From assembly GCF_000342005.1 (NCBI RefSeq), contig NZ_AOHO01000048.1, positions 124,001 through 188,000 on the forward strand: a DNA stretch of 64,000 bases, written 5' to 3'. Positions 1 through 7,573 of the stretch are shown here, piece after piece; positions within the stretch are counted from its first letter, which is position 1, and every line of letters begins with the position of its first letter. The translations under genes and the position numbers were made by a program. The DNA is from Amycolatopsis decaplanina DSM 44594. GTDB taxonomy: Bacteria > Actinomycetota > Actinomycetes > Mycobacteriales > Pseudonocardiaceae. A model generated the notes under the pieces. The model was not told the origin of the DNA. It searched no databases and saw nothing but the letters and a program-made list of their open reading frames with translations.

Positions 1-140
1 AGGACGGCGGCCGACGCCGCGTGCGACACCGCCACGGCGATGCCGAGGCCGTCATGCCGGTGGACTTCGCCGCGTTCGCGGAGGTCGGCGAAGTACGGAT
101 ACGGATTCGCGAGGAAGGCCGGGTCGGCGAGGTCGAACAC
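1..140 (-). CDS. Cytochrome P450, N-terminal fragment cut by window edge
   Basis: Reading leftward from a GTG at 138-140, an open frame runs off the window without a stop. The first 46 codons give a protein opening with FDLADPAFLANPYPYFADLR, then RGEVHRHDG. The order DPAF, NPYPYF, LRERG, V-H is the standard N-terminus of actinobacterial cytochrome P450s, soluble heme monooxygenases that use ferredoxin-supplied electrons. The heme-binding cysteine and I-helix lie outside the window, so substrate and subfamily cannot be told. Its 5' neighbour is a small secreted-peptide gene on the same strand, 60 bases upstream. No strong ribosome-binding site is visible, and an in-frame start further upstream is possible. 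The family call rests on about 46 residues. Confidence 0.7.
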   Translation of the reverse strand, partial: MFDLADPAFLANPYPYFADLRERGEVHRHDGLGIAVAVSHAASAAV

Positions 141-200
141 CCGCCGACTGTAACCCGGCCGGGCGCCGCGCCGAGGTGTCCGCCCCGGCGCGGCAGGGAG

Positions 201-413
201 CTACAGATGCAGCCAAAGCCCCAGGTGCAGGCCGATGCCGTGGTGGTGATGCCCGTGGGGATGGCCCACGCACAGCAGCAGGCAATGGCGGGCCTGGTCG
301 TCCCTGTCTGACTGCGGCGCGGCCGAAGCCGTGCCCACCGCGGGCCCGGCCAGCATCAGCCCGAGTGCCACGGGAAACGCGGCCAACGCGGCCCGGCGCT
401 TCGAGGTGCTCAT
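201..413 (-). CDS. Small secreted histidine-rich peptide (70 aa)
   Basis: The ATG at 411-413 opens a 70-residue protein. Residues 1-32 form a classical signal peptide: a Lys/Arg start, an Ala/Leu/Gly-rich core, and a likely cleavage near GTASAA. The exported remainder is only about 40 residues. Its second half holds a CLLLC pair and nine histidines, including an HPHGHHHH run, and ends in the hydrophobic LHLGLWLHL. The composition suggests metal binding (zinc, copper or nickel), but no family is recognised and no function is asserted. A longer in-frame reading from further upstream exists, but the signal peptide begins exactly at this ATG. A Zur-like palindrome lies about 110 bases upstream, in keeping with a zinc link, though this is unproven. 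Confidence 0.6.
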   Translation of the reverse strand: MSTSKRRAALAAFPVALGLMLAGPAVGTASAAPQSDRDDQARHCLLLCVGHPHGHHHHGIGLHLGLWLHL

Positions 414-522
414 CTGTGATCCCTTCTCCGCACTACGGCGCCGGGTGGCGCCGTGATCGAGTATTCGGTGCGGTGAGGGGAAAACGGCAGGCTGATCACC
501 CGCGATTAGATCGTCCGGATGA

Positions 523-537
523 TGACAACCGTTTTCA
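523..537. promoter_or_regulatory. Zur-like palindrome in the 414-760 intergenic gap
   Basis: TGACAACCGTTTTCA is an imperfect inverted repeat (7-base arms, one mismatch) and matches 12 of 15 positions of TGAAAATCATTTTCA, the core of actinobacterial zinc-uptake-regulator sites as I recall it. It lies between the leftward His-rich peptide gene (start 413) and the rightward gene starting at 761. The match is suggestive only. I see nothing else I can support in this 347-base gap. Confidence 0.35.
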
Positions 538-760
538 GTCATGTTTCCGTGGTACCCGAATGGCCGCTGAAACCCGCCGATCCGGTCTATCCGCTGGCAG
601 GCGGGGTGTTTCTCGCGATGATTTCGTTACCGACCCCGCTGAACCTCGGGCACGGCGTGGCGTCTCTAGGGATGTCGGAACGCGGAAGCGCGGGACGGCA
701 GGGGATTCCGTGGCCGTCTGGCCCGGAAAGAAATCGACTCATCGGAACTGGGGTATTTCC

Positions 761-1318
761 ATGCGTATTCGTCATGCCTTTTTCGCCGGGCTCACCGCCG
801 CCGCGCTCGCGCTGCTGCCCGCGACCGCTTTCGCCGCCGAAGCACCGGTAGAGGCGCCGGAGAAGCCGAAGGGCACCAAGTTCTGGGTGTCGCCGAAGAC
901 GGTCGAGGCGGGCGGAAAGGTGACCACGCAGGGGCGTTGTGTCACGCCGCACGGGTTCTCGCTCCTCGCTCCGGACGGATTCACGCAGGTCGCCGACAAA
1001 TCGGTCAAGCGCGCCGGTGGCACCGACGTCAAGGTGACCTACCAGGTGCGGCCGAACGTCAAGCCCGGCGATCACCTGTTCGTCCTGCTGTGCGACACCG
1101 TCGAGCCCGCGGCGACGGTGAAGGTCGTCCCGGCGGCCAAGAAGGAGCCGGTCAAGAAGCAGGTTTCCAAGGTGCCCGCGGGCGCGCCGCAGACCGGTGG
1201 CGGGCCGGTCGACGAGCCCGCTTCGGCCGGTTGGCTCATCGCCGGGCTGGCCGGAGCGGGGGTGGCGGGCGCCGGTGGCGCGGTCCTGATGCGCCGTCGT
1301 CCGGCCTCGCGGTCCTGA
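761..1318 (+). CDS. Secreted protein with sortase-like C-terminal sorting tail
   Basis: This 185-residue protein starts at an ATG at 761. Residues 1-25 are a signal peptide ending in ATAFAAEA. A central region of about 100 residues (WVSPKTVEAGGKVTTQGRC onward, with VKVTYQVRP and a paired Cys) looks like a small extracellular beta-sandwich. A Lys/Pro linker follows, then GAPQTGGG at about residues 141-148, a hydrophobic segment at about 157-176 and an RRRPASRS tail. APQTG followed by a membrane segment and basic tail resembles the LAxTG-type sorting signals of high-GC actinobacteria, so wall anchoring is inferred. It could instead be simply membrane-anchored. The central domain is not assigned to a family. 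A class F sortase gene lies at 24952, far from this gene. Confidence 0.65.
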   Translation: MRIRHAFFAGLTAAALALLPATAFAAEAPVEAPEKPKGTKFWVSPKTVEAGGKVTTQGRCVTPHGFSLLAPDGFTQVADKSVKRAGGTDVKVTYQVRPNVKPGDHLFVLLCDTVEPAATVKVVPAAKKEPVKKQVSKVPAGAPQTGGGPVDEPASAGWLIAGLAGAGVAGAGGAVLMRRRPASRS

Positions 1319-1400
1319 ACGCGCGCGGGAAGGGCGGGGGCCTTACGGGCCCGCGCCCTTCCCGCGATAGCGTTCCGAACCGAACTTCGAGGAGGCTGAC

Positions 1401-2285
1401 GTGGGCAAGGGTTCGCGCAAGAAGGGTCCCAAGACGACCTCGGACCGCAAGCCGAAGGTGCGCGACGTCTTCGTCGGCCAGCCCTTCGAGGGGCTCGCGG
1501 CGGAGACCGAGCTGATCGCGCTGCGCGAGTTCGTCCCGTCGGCGACGGCGGCGCTCACGCTGGCGGGCTCCGGCGAGAAGGTCACCCTCGGCACGGTGCT
1601 GCCGATGGCGGCGGCCGCGTTCGTCCGGTCCGACGGCGAGCGCTACATCGGGATGCAGGTGCAGACCCGGTCCTCGGACATCAGCCGCGACCTCGGCCGG
1701 GCGCTCAAGTGGGTGCTGGAGGCCAAGGAGGGTGACGTCCTGTCCGTGCCGGACACCACGACGCCGCCCACCGCCGACGAGAAGGCCCGCCTGCAGGACT
1801 TGCTCGACACGAACGTCGAACTCGACGTCACGCTCTACAACGACTTCGCCTGGTGGCTGCCCGAGGACGCCGACGCGAGCGGCGACGTCGCGCTGTCCCT
1901 CGAGCGCGCGAACGCGGCGATCATGCCGACCGAACGCCTCGGCTCGGGCGCGTACTGGGTGCTCGCCGGCGAGAAGGCGCACCTGCGCTGGGTCCGCCCA
2001 GAACCGGAGAACCTGCTGCTGCAAGCGCTTGCGCGACTGTCCGCGGCCGGTGAGCTGGGCCTCGGCGAGGGTTCCCGCTACGCCGGTTCGTTCCGCGCGC
2101 ACGGACTGCTCGTCCCGGTGTGGGACCTCGACCCCGAGGCCCACGCCCGCGAGTGGGCCGACGCCAAGGACCAGCTCGGCGTCCGGCTCGATGCCGCGCT
2201 GAAGTCCCTCGACACCGAGCCCCTCAACGCCGCCGAGCGCCGCTCGCGCGACGGCCTGATCGGCCGCCAGCTCACCATCCGCTGA
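1401..2285 (+). CDS. DUF5926 family protein
   Basis: A GTG at 1401 is preceded by GAGGAGG at 1388-1394, giving a 294-residue protein. It begins with a very basic MGKGSRKKG segment followed by KPKVRDVFVGQPFEGLAAE, the hallmark of the actinobacterial DUF5926 family. The rest is a soluble, acidic protein with no signal peptide or membrane segment; WVLAGEKAHLRWVRPE in the centre and the AHGLLVPVWDL block near the C-terminus are the other recognisable conserved stretches. The biochemical role of the family is not established as far as I know. The gene stands alone, followed after 14 bases by a long palindrome. Confidence 0.8.
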   Translation: MGKGSRKKGPKTTSDRKPKVRDVFVGQPFEGLAAETELIALREFVPSATAALTLAGSGEKVTLGTVLPMAAAAFVRSDGERYIGMQVQTRSSDISRDLGRALKWVLEAKEGDVLSVPDTTTPPTADEKARLQDLLDTNVELDVTLYNDFAWWLPEDADASGDVALSLERANAAIMPTERLGSGAYWVLAGEKAHLRWVRPEPENLLLQALARLSAAGELGLGEGSRYAGSFRAHGLLVPVWDLDPEAHAREWADAKDQLGVRLDAALKSLDTEPLNAAERRSRDGLIGRQLTIR

Positions 2286-2299
2286 CCCACCCCTCGCGT

Positions 2300-2353
2300 T
2301 TCGTCATCTGGTTGCGGTAGATGCACGAGCATCTACCGCAACCAGATGACGAA
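2300..2353. repeat. Perfect 25-bp inverted repeat with 4-base loop
   Basis: The arms at 2300-2324 and 2329-2353 are exactly complementary over 25 bases, with loop ACGA. The left arm begins TTCGTCATCTGGTTGCGG. No U-run follows, so it is not a classical terminator, though so long a stem just 14 bases after a stop codon could still halt or protect transcripts. A related half-element with CTGGTTGCG lies at the right window edge (63971 onward). An ATG inside this palindrome (2321) is in frame with the DUF952 gene but is a poor start candidate. Confidence 0.85.
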
Positions 2354-2371
2354 TTGAGCGAGGATGGTCGC

Positions 2372-2725
2372 GTGATCCTCCATATCTGCGGACAAGCCGA
2401 CTGGGCCGCGGTGCCCGAAGACGGCGTCTACACCGCCGCATCGCTCGATTCCGACGGATTCATCCACTGCTCGGATCCGGGAACGGCGCATATCCCGGCC
2501 AACGCCGTGTTCCCCGGCCGCACCGATCTGGTGCTGCTGGAGATCGACCCGGCGCTCGTCGGCGCGCCCGTCGTCTGGGAGGACGGCGATCCGCCGCATC
2601 CGGCCGGTCTCCAGTTCCCCCACGTGTACGGGCCGATACCCCGTAACGCCGTGGTGGCCGTACACGAATTCCCTGTTCAGGGGGACGGTTCGTTCAGAAT
2701 TCCCGAGTCCGTGTCGAGACGGTGA
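2372..2725 (+). CDS. DUF952 domain protein
   Basis: A protein of 117 residues from GTG 2372, preceded by AGGA at 2361-2364. It opens with VILHICGQADWAAV and carries YTAASLDSDGFIHCSD, LVLLEIDPALV and a C-terminal FPHVYGPIPRNAVVAV. This is the whole DUF952 fold, a small cytosolic family of about 110 residues often described as glutathione S-transferase-like, with no proven reaction. An upstream in-frame ATG at 2321 would add 17 residues, but it lies inside the palindrome and the added residues do not belong to the family, so the GTG is preferred. Confidence 0.8.
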   Translation: MILHICGQADWAAVPEDGVYTAASLDSDGFIHCSDPGTAHIPANAVFPGRTDLVLLEIDPALVGAPVVWEDGDPPHPAGLQFPHVYGPIPRNAVVAVHEFPVQGDGSFRIPESVSRR

Positions 2726-2930
2726 GGCAGGCAACTCCTCAGGGAGATGAGCGTCTCCCGAACTGGTTCGCGGCAAGAGACAACCTGTGGGGGCGGTCAT
2801 GCGTTTCGGGAGAGGTGAGCCAGGCAGGCCTGGCCGAGTGACCCCGGGAGGAGGCGATACGGTGACCGCTGCCGCGACGGTCATACCGGGGACGGACGTC
2901 TGGGGGGCCGGCGAGAGCCGGAGGAGTGAC

Positions 2931-3443
2931 GTGCCTGGTGAGCTCACCGACTTCGGCGACTTCGTGCGGGCCAGTCTGCCGGGTCTGCTGAGATACGGCC
3001 ACGCCCTCACCGGGAATCCGCACGACGCCGCGGACCTGGTCCAGACCGTGCTGGAGAAGATCGGTTCCCGCTGGTCGTACGTCCAGCACAAGACCGGCGA
3101 CCCGATGGCCTACATCCGCCGTTCGATGGCCAACGCGCACATCAGCCGCTGGCGCCGGACCAAACGCGAGAGCCTGGTCGCCGACCTGCCGGACAGCCGG
3201 CCGTACAGTCCGGCCGACCCGTTCGAGCACGAGCCGCTGTGGCAGGCGTTACGCGCGCTGCCGCCGAGGCAACGCGCGGTGATGGTCCTGCGTTACTGCG
3301 AAGGGCTGTCGGAAGCGGAGATCGCGGATTCGCTCGGGGTCAGCCAGGGCACCGTCAAAAGCCAGGCGAGCAAGGCGATCGCGTCGTTGCGCACGAAGCT
3401 CGCCCTGTTCGAGTCCGAGGACGAAGGGAGGGAAGCGGGATGA
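2931..3443 (+). CDS. SigE-family (ECF) RNA polymerase sigma factor
   Basis: The GTG at 2931 has GGAGGAG just upstream (about 2920-2926) and gives 170 residues, the usual SigE-family size. Region 2 covers FGDFVRASLPGLLRYGHALTGNPHDAADLVQTVLEK (described by its ends, residues about 9-44) and includes the -10-recognition helix YIRRSMANAHISRWRR. Region 4 covers ALPPRQRAVMVLRYCEGLSE and the helix-turn-helix IADSLGVSQGTVKSQASKA. Earlier in-frame starts at 2787 and 2862 add residues without family similarity. The gene overlaps the next by four bases (ATGA), so it is co-translated with a membrane protein that may control it. The target promoters are unknown. Confidence 0.85.
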   Translation: MPGELTDFGDFVRASLPGLLRYGHALTGNPHDAADLVQTVLEKIGSRWSYVQHKTGDPMAYIRRSMANAHISRWRRTKRESLVADLPDSRPYSPADPFEHEPLWQALRALPPRQRAVMVLRYCEGLSEAEIADSLGVSQGTVKSQASKAIASLRTKLALFESEDEGREAG

Positions 3444-4282
3444 ACATGTCCGACCAGGACGTGCAGCGGAAGCTGCGCGACCTGTTTTCCGATGAGCGAC
3501 TGGGCGTGGGGTCCGTGCTGAATCCCGAGACGATCGTCGCGGGCGCCCGCCGTCGCCGTCGCCGCCGTCAGCTGATGCAGACGACGAGCGGGATGGCCGC
3601 CGCGGTGGTCCTGCTGGGCGGCGGGCTCACGGTCTTCACGATCCACGACAAGGACAACGGCGCGGCCTTCCCCGGCGGCGACCAGCTCACCATGGGGGCG
3701 GCCTCGTCGAGCCTGGTGCAGCCGGGACCGGGGAGTTCGGCGCCGCCGGTGTCTTCCGCGGTGGGGCCGCCGAACCAGACGACCGTGCCACCGCAGTCGA
3801 CGGTCTCCGATGGGCCCGCCAAGCCGCCGAAGAGCACAGCCGCCACGAAGCCGCCCACGCAAGGCGAGGTGACCTCCGGCGCGTTGCTGACCTCCGCGGG
3901 CTTCGGCAAGCTCCGGCTCGGGATGAGCGAGTCCGAGGCGGAAGCCACCGCCGGTCCGCTGCGTGCGAAAGAAGTCCGGGGCACCTGCACGTACGGCTAC
4001 GCGGAAGGAGCCGCCGTTCCGGGGCCGACGTCGGTGTCGCTGACCGAGAGCGACGGGATCACCGTCATCAACCCGGCGGGCACGGTGCACACCCCGGAGG
4101 GGATCGGCGTCGGTTCGACCGAGGCGGACATCCTCGCCGCCTACCCCGGCAGCACCAAGGACGGCAGCGCCTACGTCGCGCCGGTCAGTGCGGCGAGCGC
4201 GTACCGGATCTTCGTGGCCGACGACGGGTCGGCCGTCGGCATCCTGTTGACCAGCATCAACCAGGACTGTCAGTTCAGCTGA
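3440..4282 (+). CDS. Membrane-anchored partner of the sigma factor (candidate anti-sigma)
   Basis: A 280-residue protein whose ATG overlaps the sigma-factor stop. It has a short cytosolic part (VQRKLRDLFSDERLGVG), a run of seven arginines at about residues 36-42, one membrane segment (MAAAVVLLGGGLTVFTI), a long Ser/Pro/Thr-rich stretch (residues about 80-145), and an extracytoplasmic domain of about 130 residues starting LLTSAGFGKLRLGMSESEA with two cysteines. The layout of cytosolic tail, one TM and outside domain fits an anti-sigma or signal-input protein, but the zinc-binding HxxxCxxC motif of classical anti-sigma factors is absent. A similarly built protein sits behind the second sigma gene at 63213. 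Function is inferred from position. Confidence 0.6.
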   Translation: MNMSDQDVQRKLRDLFSDERLGVGSVLNPETIVAGARRRRRRRQLMQTTSGMAAAVVLLGGGLTVFTIHDKDNGAAFPGGDQLTMGAASSSLVQPGPGSSAPPVSSAVGPPNQTTVPPQSTVSDGPAKPPKSTAATKPPTQGEVTSGALLTSAGFGKLRLGMSESEAEATAGPLRAKEVRGTCTYGYAEGAAVPGPTSVSLTESDGITVINPAGTVHTPEGIGVGSTEADILAAYPGSTKDGSAYVAPVSAASAYRIFVADDGSAVGILLTSINQDCQFS

Positions 4283-4293
4283 GGCGAACGAAG

Positions 4294-4331
4294 AAAACCC
4301 GGGCTGCTCCAAGGGGGAGAGCCCGGGTTTT
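4294..4331. terminator. Bidirectional intrinsic terminator
   Basis: AAAACCCGGGC at 4294-4304 pairs perfectly with GCCCGGGTTTT at 4321-4331. The A-run on one side and T-run on the other give a U-tract in both directions. It sits between the converging genes ending at 4282 and 4359. Confidence 0.85.
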
Positions 4332-4358
4332 CCCGTGGTGGGAGCGTTGGTCAGTGCG

Positions 4359-4910
4359 TCAGAGCGCGCCGCCGGCGACCGGGGGCATCCCCGAGTCGGC
4401 GCCGCTGTCCCCGACGGACTCGCGGTGCAGGTGGTTTTCCACCTCGAACAGGTTGCCGTCGGCTCGTTTGACGATGTTGAGCAGGGTGGACATCTGGGAG
4501 ATCTCCTCGACCTGCTCCTTGAGGAACCACTGCGTGAACTGCTCGCCGATGTAGTCCTCTTCGGCGCGGGCGGCCTTGGCCAGCTGCTGGATGTCGGTCG
4601 CGACGTCCTTCTCCTGCTGCAGCGCGAGCTCGATGAGCTCACGGACGTCGGAGAAGTCGTTGCGCACGTCGCCGGTGCCGGGGATCTCCACGTGGTGGTC
4701 GGTGTCCAGCATGTACTGGACCAGCGCCATCGCGTGGTTCCGCTCCTCGACGGACTGCTTGTAGAAGTGCTTCGCGAGCTGCGGAAGGTCCTCGGCGTCG
4801 AACCAGACCGCCAGCGCGATGTACTGCTGGGAGGCGTTGAACTCGTTGTGGATCTGCGCCTGCAGCAGTTCGTAGAACTTCGAGCGCGGTTGCTTCTTGG
4901 TGAGGGCCAT
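4359..4910 (-). CDS. ftn: Ferritin (non-heme iron storage)
   Basis: A 183-residue ferritin that oxidises Fe(II) at a ferroxidase centre and stores ferric iron in a 24-subunit shell in the cytosol. The four-helix bundle is visible: LLQAQIHNEFNASQQYIALA (helix A with the metal Glu), YKQSVEERNHAMALVQYML (helix B with the E-x-x-H pair), LALQQEKDVATDIQQLAKAA (helix C) and EEDYIGEQFTQWFLKEQVEE (helix D with Glu and Gln). No bacterioferritin heme methionine is evident, so a BfrB/FtnA-like ferritin is favoured. The start lacks a Shine-Dalgarno sequence; TATCGT at 4918-4923 (minus strand) lies 7 bases before the ATG, suggesting a leaderless transcript. Several iron-box-like sites lie upstream. Confidence 0.93.
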   Translation of the reverse strand: MALTKKQPRSKFYELLQAQIHNEFNASQQYIALAVWFDAEDLPQLAKHFYKQSVEERNHAMALVQYMLDTDHHVEIPGTGDVRNDFSDVRELIELALQQEKDVATDIQQLAKAARAEEDYIGEQFTQWFLKEQVEEISQMSTLLNIVKRADGNLFEVENHLHRESVGDSGADSGMPPVAGGAL

Positions 4911-4972
4911 GTGTTCGACGATACGTCATGTCCCTATTTGATTTCCACTTTTCCCTGGTGATCTCCCCCCTA

Positions 4973-5059
4973 TTAGGTTACCATTCCCAACAATAGGTTC
5001 ACCTCAATTAAGTAAGCCTTCCCTAATCAAAGGAAATCAATTAGGGAAGGCTTACTTTA
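4973..5059. promoter_or_regulatory. Tandem iron-box-like sites upstream of ferritin
   Basis: This AT-rich block contains four stretches resembling the IdeR/DtxR box TTAGGTTAGSCTAACCTAA: 4973-4991 (13 of 19 by eye), 4993-5011 (about 12-13), the complement of 5008-5026 (15) and 5041-5059 (14). The last two form a perfect 18-bp inverted repeat (arms 5010-5027 and 5040-5057). In Mycobacterium tuberculosis the ferritin gene bfrB is activated by iron-loaded IdeR through several tandem boxes, and this arrangement looks alike. The hairpin may also end the arginine deiminase transcript, which stops at 5066. Confidence 0.6.
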
Positions 5060-5065
5060 TTTGTT

Positions 5066-6277
5066 TCAGATGCTTTCGCGGCGGATCGGGCACGACATGC
5101 AACGCGGCCCGCCGCGGCCGGAGCCCAGCTCGGAGCCGGCGATGGCCAGTACCTCGATACCGGCGTCCGCCAAGCGCGCGTTGGTTTCCACATTGCGTTC
5201 GTACCCGACGACGACACCGGGCGCGAGTGCGAGGGTGTTGTTCCCGTCGTCCCATTGCTCGCGTTCCGCGGTGACCGGATCGAGCCCGGTGTCGATGACG
5301 CGGAGCCGGTCGATTCCCATTGCCGCGGCGGCCGCGGTGAGGAATGGGGCCGGGCCTTCCACCTTCACGGAACCGTCGTCGGTGGGTCGCATCGTGAACG
5401 CGGTCAGTGAATCGCGGGAAAGCGGATACATGACGACGGCGTCGGCCGCGACCATCGTGCAGACGGTGTCCAGATGCATGGTCGCGCGGGTCTGCTGGAT
5501 CGGGACGGCGAGCACGGTGTGCGCGATCCCGTCGGCGAACACCGAGCGCGCCAGCGACTCCGCGCCCGCCGCGGTCGTCCGCTCGCCGACGCCGATGGCC
5601 AGGACACCCGGCGAGAGCAGCATGACGTCGCCGCCCTCGATCGGCGCCGAATGCGCGCCGTAAGCGCGGGACGCGTGGCGGAACCACGGGTGGTAGGCGT
5701 AGATGAGGTCCAGCACCGCGGTCTCACGGACGCGGGCGGGCATGGTGAGCGAGGAGACCGCGACCCGGTCGCCGATCCACGCCGACGAGTCACGGGTGAA
5801 CAGCAGGTTCGGCAGCGGATCGACGGCGAAGTCGTTCGGATGGTTCATCAGCCGGACCAGCGAGGCGCCTTCGGCCGCGGGCAGTTCCTCGAAGGTCATG
5901 CCCGCCATCAGGACCTCGGCCAGCGTCGCCGGGGAGATGCTCGACAGATGGGAACGGAGCGAATCGGCCAGGTCGGGTCCCAGTCGCCGCTCGTCGACAG
6001 CCGCGTGTACGCCGGCCGCGTGGGCACGGGTGTCCGAGAGCGCCGTGCGCAGCGCGTCGGCCAGCAGCAGCACCTCGACGCCGCGGCCGCGCAGCACCTC
6101 GGCGAACGCGTCGTGCTCCTCCTGGGCGCGGTCCACCCAGGGGATGGAATCGAACAGGAGCTGGTCGTTGTTGCGAGGCGTGAGCCTTTTGAGCTCGTTG
6201 CCGGGCCTGTGCAGCAGCACCGCACGCAGGGGGCCGACTTCGCTGTCAACTCGGGGTGGAGTCGTCTCGTCAATCAC
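5066..6277 (-). CDS. arcA: Arginine deiminase
   Basis: A 403-residue cytosolic enzyme that hydrolyses L-arginine to citrulline and ammonia. The family motifs are present in order: [20 protein letters not shown] at the start, [38 protein letters not shown], the histidine motif [10 protein letters not shown], and the C-terminal GGPRCMSCP with the nucleophilic Cys near residue 393. The start is GTG at 6275-6277. It is followed after 13 bases upstream by a CPBP protease gene on the same strand, so the two may be cotranscribed. No ornithine carbamoyltransferase or carbamate kinase gene is nearby, so a full deiminase pathway is not shown here. Confidence 0.95.
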   Translation of the reverse strand: MIDETTPPRVDSEVGPLRAVLLHRPGNELKRLTPRNNDQLLFDSIPWVDRAQEEHDAFAEVLRGRGVEVLLLADALRTALSDTRAHAAGVHAAVDERRLGPDLADSLRSHLSSISPATLAEVLMAGMTFEELPAAEGASLVRLMNHPNDFAVDPLPNLLFTRDSSAWIGDRVAVSSLTMPARVRETAVLDLIYAYHPWFRHASRAYGAHSAPIEGGDVMLLSPGVLAIGVGERTTAAGAESLARSVFADGIAHTVLAVPIQQTRATMHLDTVCTMVAADAVVMYPLSRDSLTAFTMRPTDDGSVKVEGPAPFLTAAAAAMGIDRLRVIDTGLDPVTAEREQWDDGNNTLALAPGVVVGYERNVETNARLADAGIEVLAIAGSELGSGRGGPRCMSCPIRRESI

Positions 6278-6290
6278 CGGTTCACACTAG

Positions 6291-7088
6291 CTAGGGAAGC
6301 CAGGAAACTCGCCCTTTGAGCAGCGCGTATCCGACGAAGGAGACGAAATCCAGCGCGGTGTGCGCGGCGATCAGCGGCCACAGCCGGTTCGTCTTCTGCC
6401 ACAGCCTGCCGAACACCAGGCCCATCACGACGTTGCCGACGAAACCGCCGAAACCCTGATACAGGTGATACGACCCGCGAAGCACCGAAGACGCGACCAG
6501 CGAGGTGTTCTCGCGCCAGCCGAGTTGCCGCAGCCGGGTCAGCAGGTACGCGACGACGAGCACCTCTTCGGCGAACGCGTTCCCGAAGGCCGACAACGTC
6601 AGCGTGATCGGACGCCACCACGTCTCGCCCAAAGTGGACGGTTGTACCGACAGGCTGAACCCGAGGCTGTAGGAGAGGAAGTACAGCCCCAGTCCCGGAA
6701 TCCCGATCACCGCGGCGAGCAGGAGCCCATGGACGACGTCGCGGCCGGGACGTCGCTTGTCGAGGCCGACCTCCGCGAGCTTCATCCCGCCGCGCCACAA
6801 CAGGTACAGCCCGAGCGCGCCCCAGCCGACCAGCTGGCCGGCGCTCAGGAGCTGCTTGAGCAGGTCGACCAGGCTCAGCGTCGCCTGGGGAACGTTCAAC
6901 TGGGCCTGCTGCCGCGCCAGCGGCACCGGCTGCAGCAGCGAGTCCACAAGGGACAGCAGACTGCGCAGCCCGGACAGGCCGAGGGTGATTCCGAAGACGA
7001 CGACCAGTTCGATGACGATCGCGCGGCGGCGCGCCGGATCTTCCACGAATTCCGGCAGCGCCGGGCGTTCGGGACGCAGCCAGCTCAT
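6291..7088 (-). CDS. CPBP-family intramembrane metalloprotease
   Basis: About 265 residues with several hydrophobic segments (for example LVVVFGITLGLSGLRSLLSL, ALGLYLLWRGG, VIGIPGLGLYFLSYSLGF). The CPBP/Abi core is seen in AFAEEVLVVAYLLTRLRQLG (motif 1 Glu-Glu), GSYHLYQGFGGFVGN (motif 2 His) and LIAAHTALDF (motif 3 His/Asp). Members are inner-membrane proteases or prenyl-protein-processing-like enzymes; the substrate here is unknown. The ATG at 7088 (MSWLRPERP) is preferred to a TTG three codons earlier. It is divergent from the PPOX gene at 7112 and upstream of arcA on the same strand. Confidence 0.85.
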   Translation of the reverse strand: MSWLRPERPALPEFVEDPARRRAIVIELVVVFGITLGLSGLRSLLSLVDSLLQPVPLARQQAQLNVPQATLSLVDLLKQLLSAGQLVGWGALGLYLLWRGGMKLAEVGLDKRRPGRDVVHGLLLAAVIGIPGLGLYFLSYSLGFSLSVQPSTLGETWWRPITLTLSAFGNAFAEEVLVVAYLLTRLRQLGWRENTSLVASSVLRGSYHLYQGFGGFVGNVVMGLVFGRLWQKTNRLWPLIAAHTALDFVSFVGYALLKGRVSWLP

Positions 7089-7111
7089 CCCGCACAAGCT
7101 ACCGTCGAGTC

Positions 7112-7573
7112 ATGCCAAGGAGCATCGCGACCAACGAAACCGTCGACCGTGCCGCGCTCGTCGACTTCCTGTCCACTCGCCACCGCGCCATCCTGATGAC
7201 CACCAAGGCCGACGGCGGCCCCCAGCTTTCCCCGGTGACCTGCGGAGTCGACGCGGAAGGCCGCCTGGTCATCTCGACGTATCCGAAGCGCGCGAAGGTC
7301 GTCAACGTGCGACGCGAACCGAAAGTGTCCGCCTGTGTCCTCTCCGACGAGTGGAACGACCAATGGGTCCAGTTGAACGGCACCGCCGAGGTGCTCGACC
7401 TGCCTGATTCGGTCGAGCCGCTCGTCGACTACTACCGCGCGATCTCCGGCGAGCATCCCGACTGGGACGAGTACCGCGAAGCGATGGTGAAGCAGGGCAA
7501 GAGCATCATCCGCGTCACCATCGAGTCGTGGGGCCCGATCGCCAAGGGCGGATTCCCGGCCGAGCTGGCCTAA
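7112..7573 (+). CDS. PPOX-class F420/FMN-dependent oxidoreductase
   Basis: A 153-residue split-barrel flavoprotein of the pyridoxamine-phosphate-oxidase-like family. Visible features are LVDFLSTRHRAILMTTKADG, PQLSPVTCGVDAEGRLVIST, KRAKVVNVRREPKVSACVLSD and a C-terminal IIRVTIESWGPIAKGGFP. The pattern fits the actinobacterial TIGR03618 group, many of which bind coenzyme F420. The substrate is unknown. Its stop codon shares the bases CTAA (7570-7573) with the stop of the converging DUF2470 gene. Confidence 0.85.
   Translation: MPRSIATNETVDRAALVDFLSTRHRAILMTTKADGGPQLSPVTCGVDAEGRLVISTYPKRAKVVNVRREPKVSACVLSDEWNDQWVQLNGTAEVLDLPDSVEPLVDYYRAISGEHPDWDEYREAMVKQGKSIIRVTIESWGPIAKGGFPAELA

Noticed and set aside
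519..851. 110-codon frame overlapping the start of the secreted protein at 761
   Set aside because: No signal or motif, starts inside the Zur-like site region, and conflicts with a clear signal-peptide gene in another frame.
2321..2371. 17-residue N-terminal extension of the DUF952 protein
   Set aside because: The ATG is within a palindrome, lacks a ribosome-binding site, and the added residues do not fit the family.
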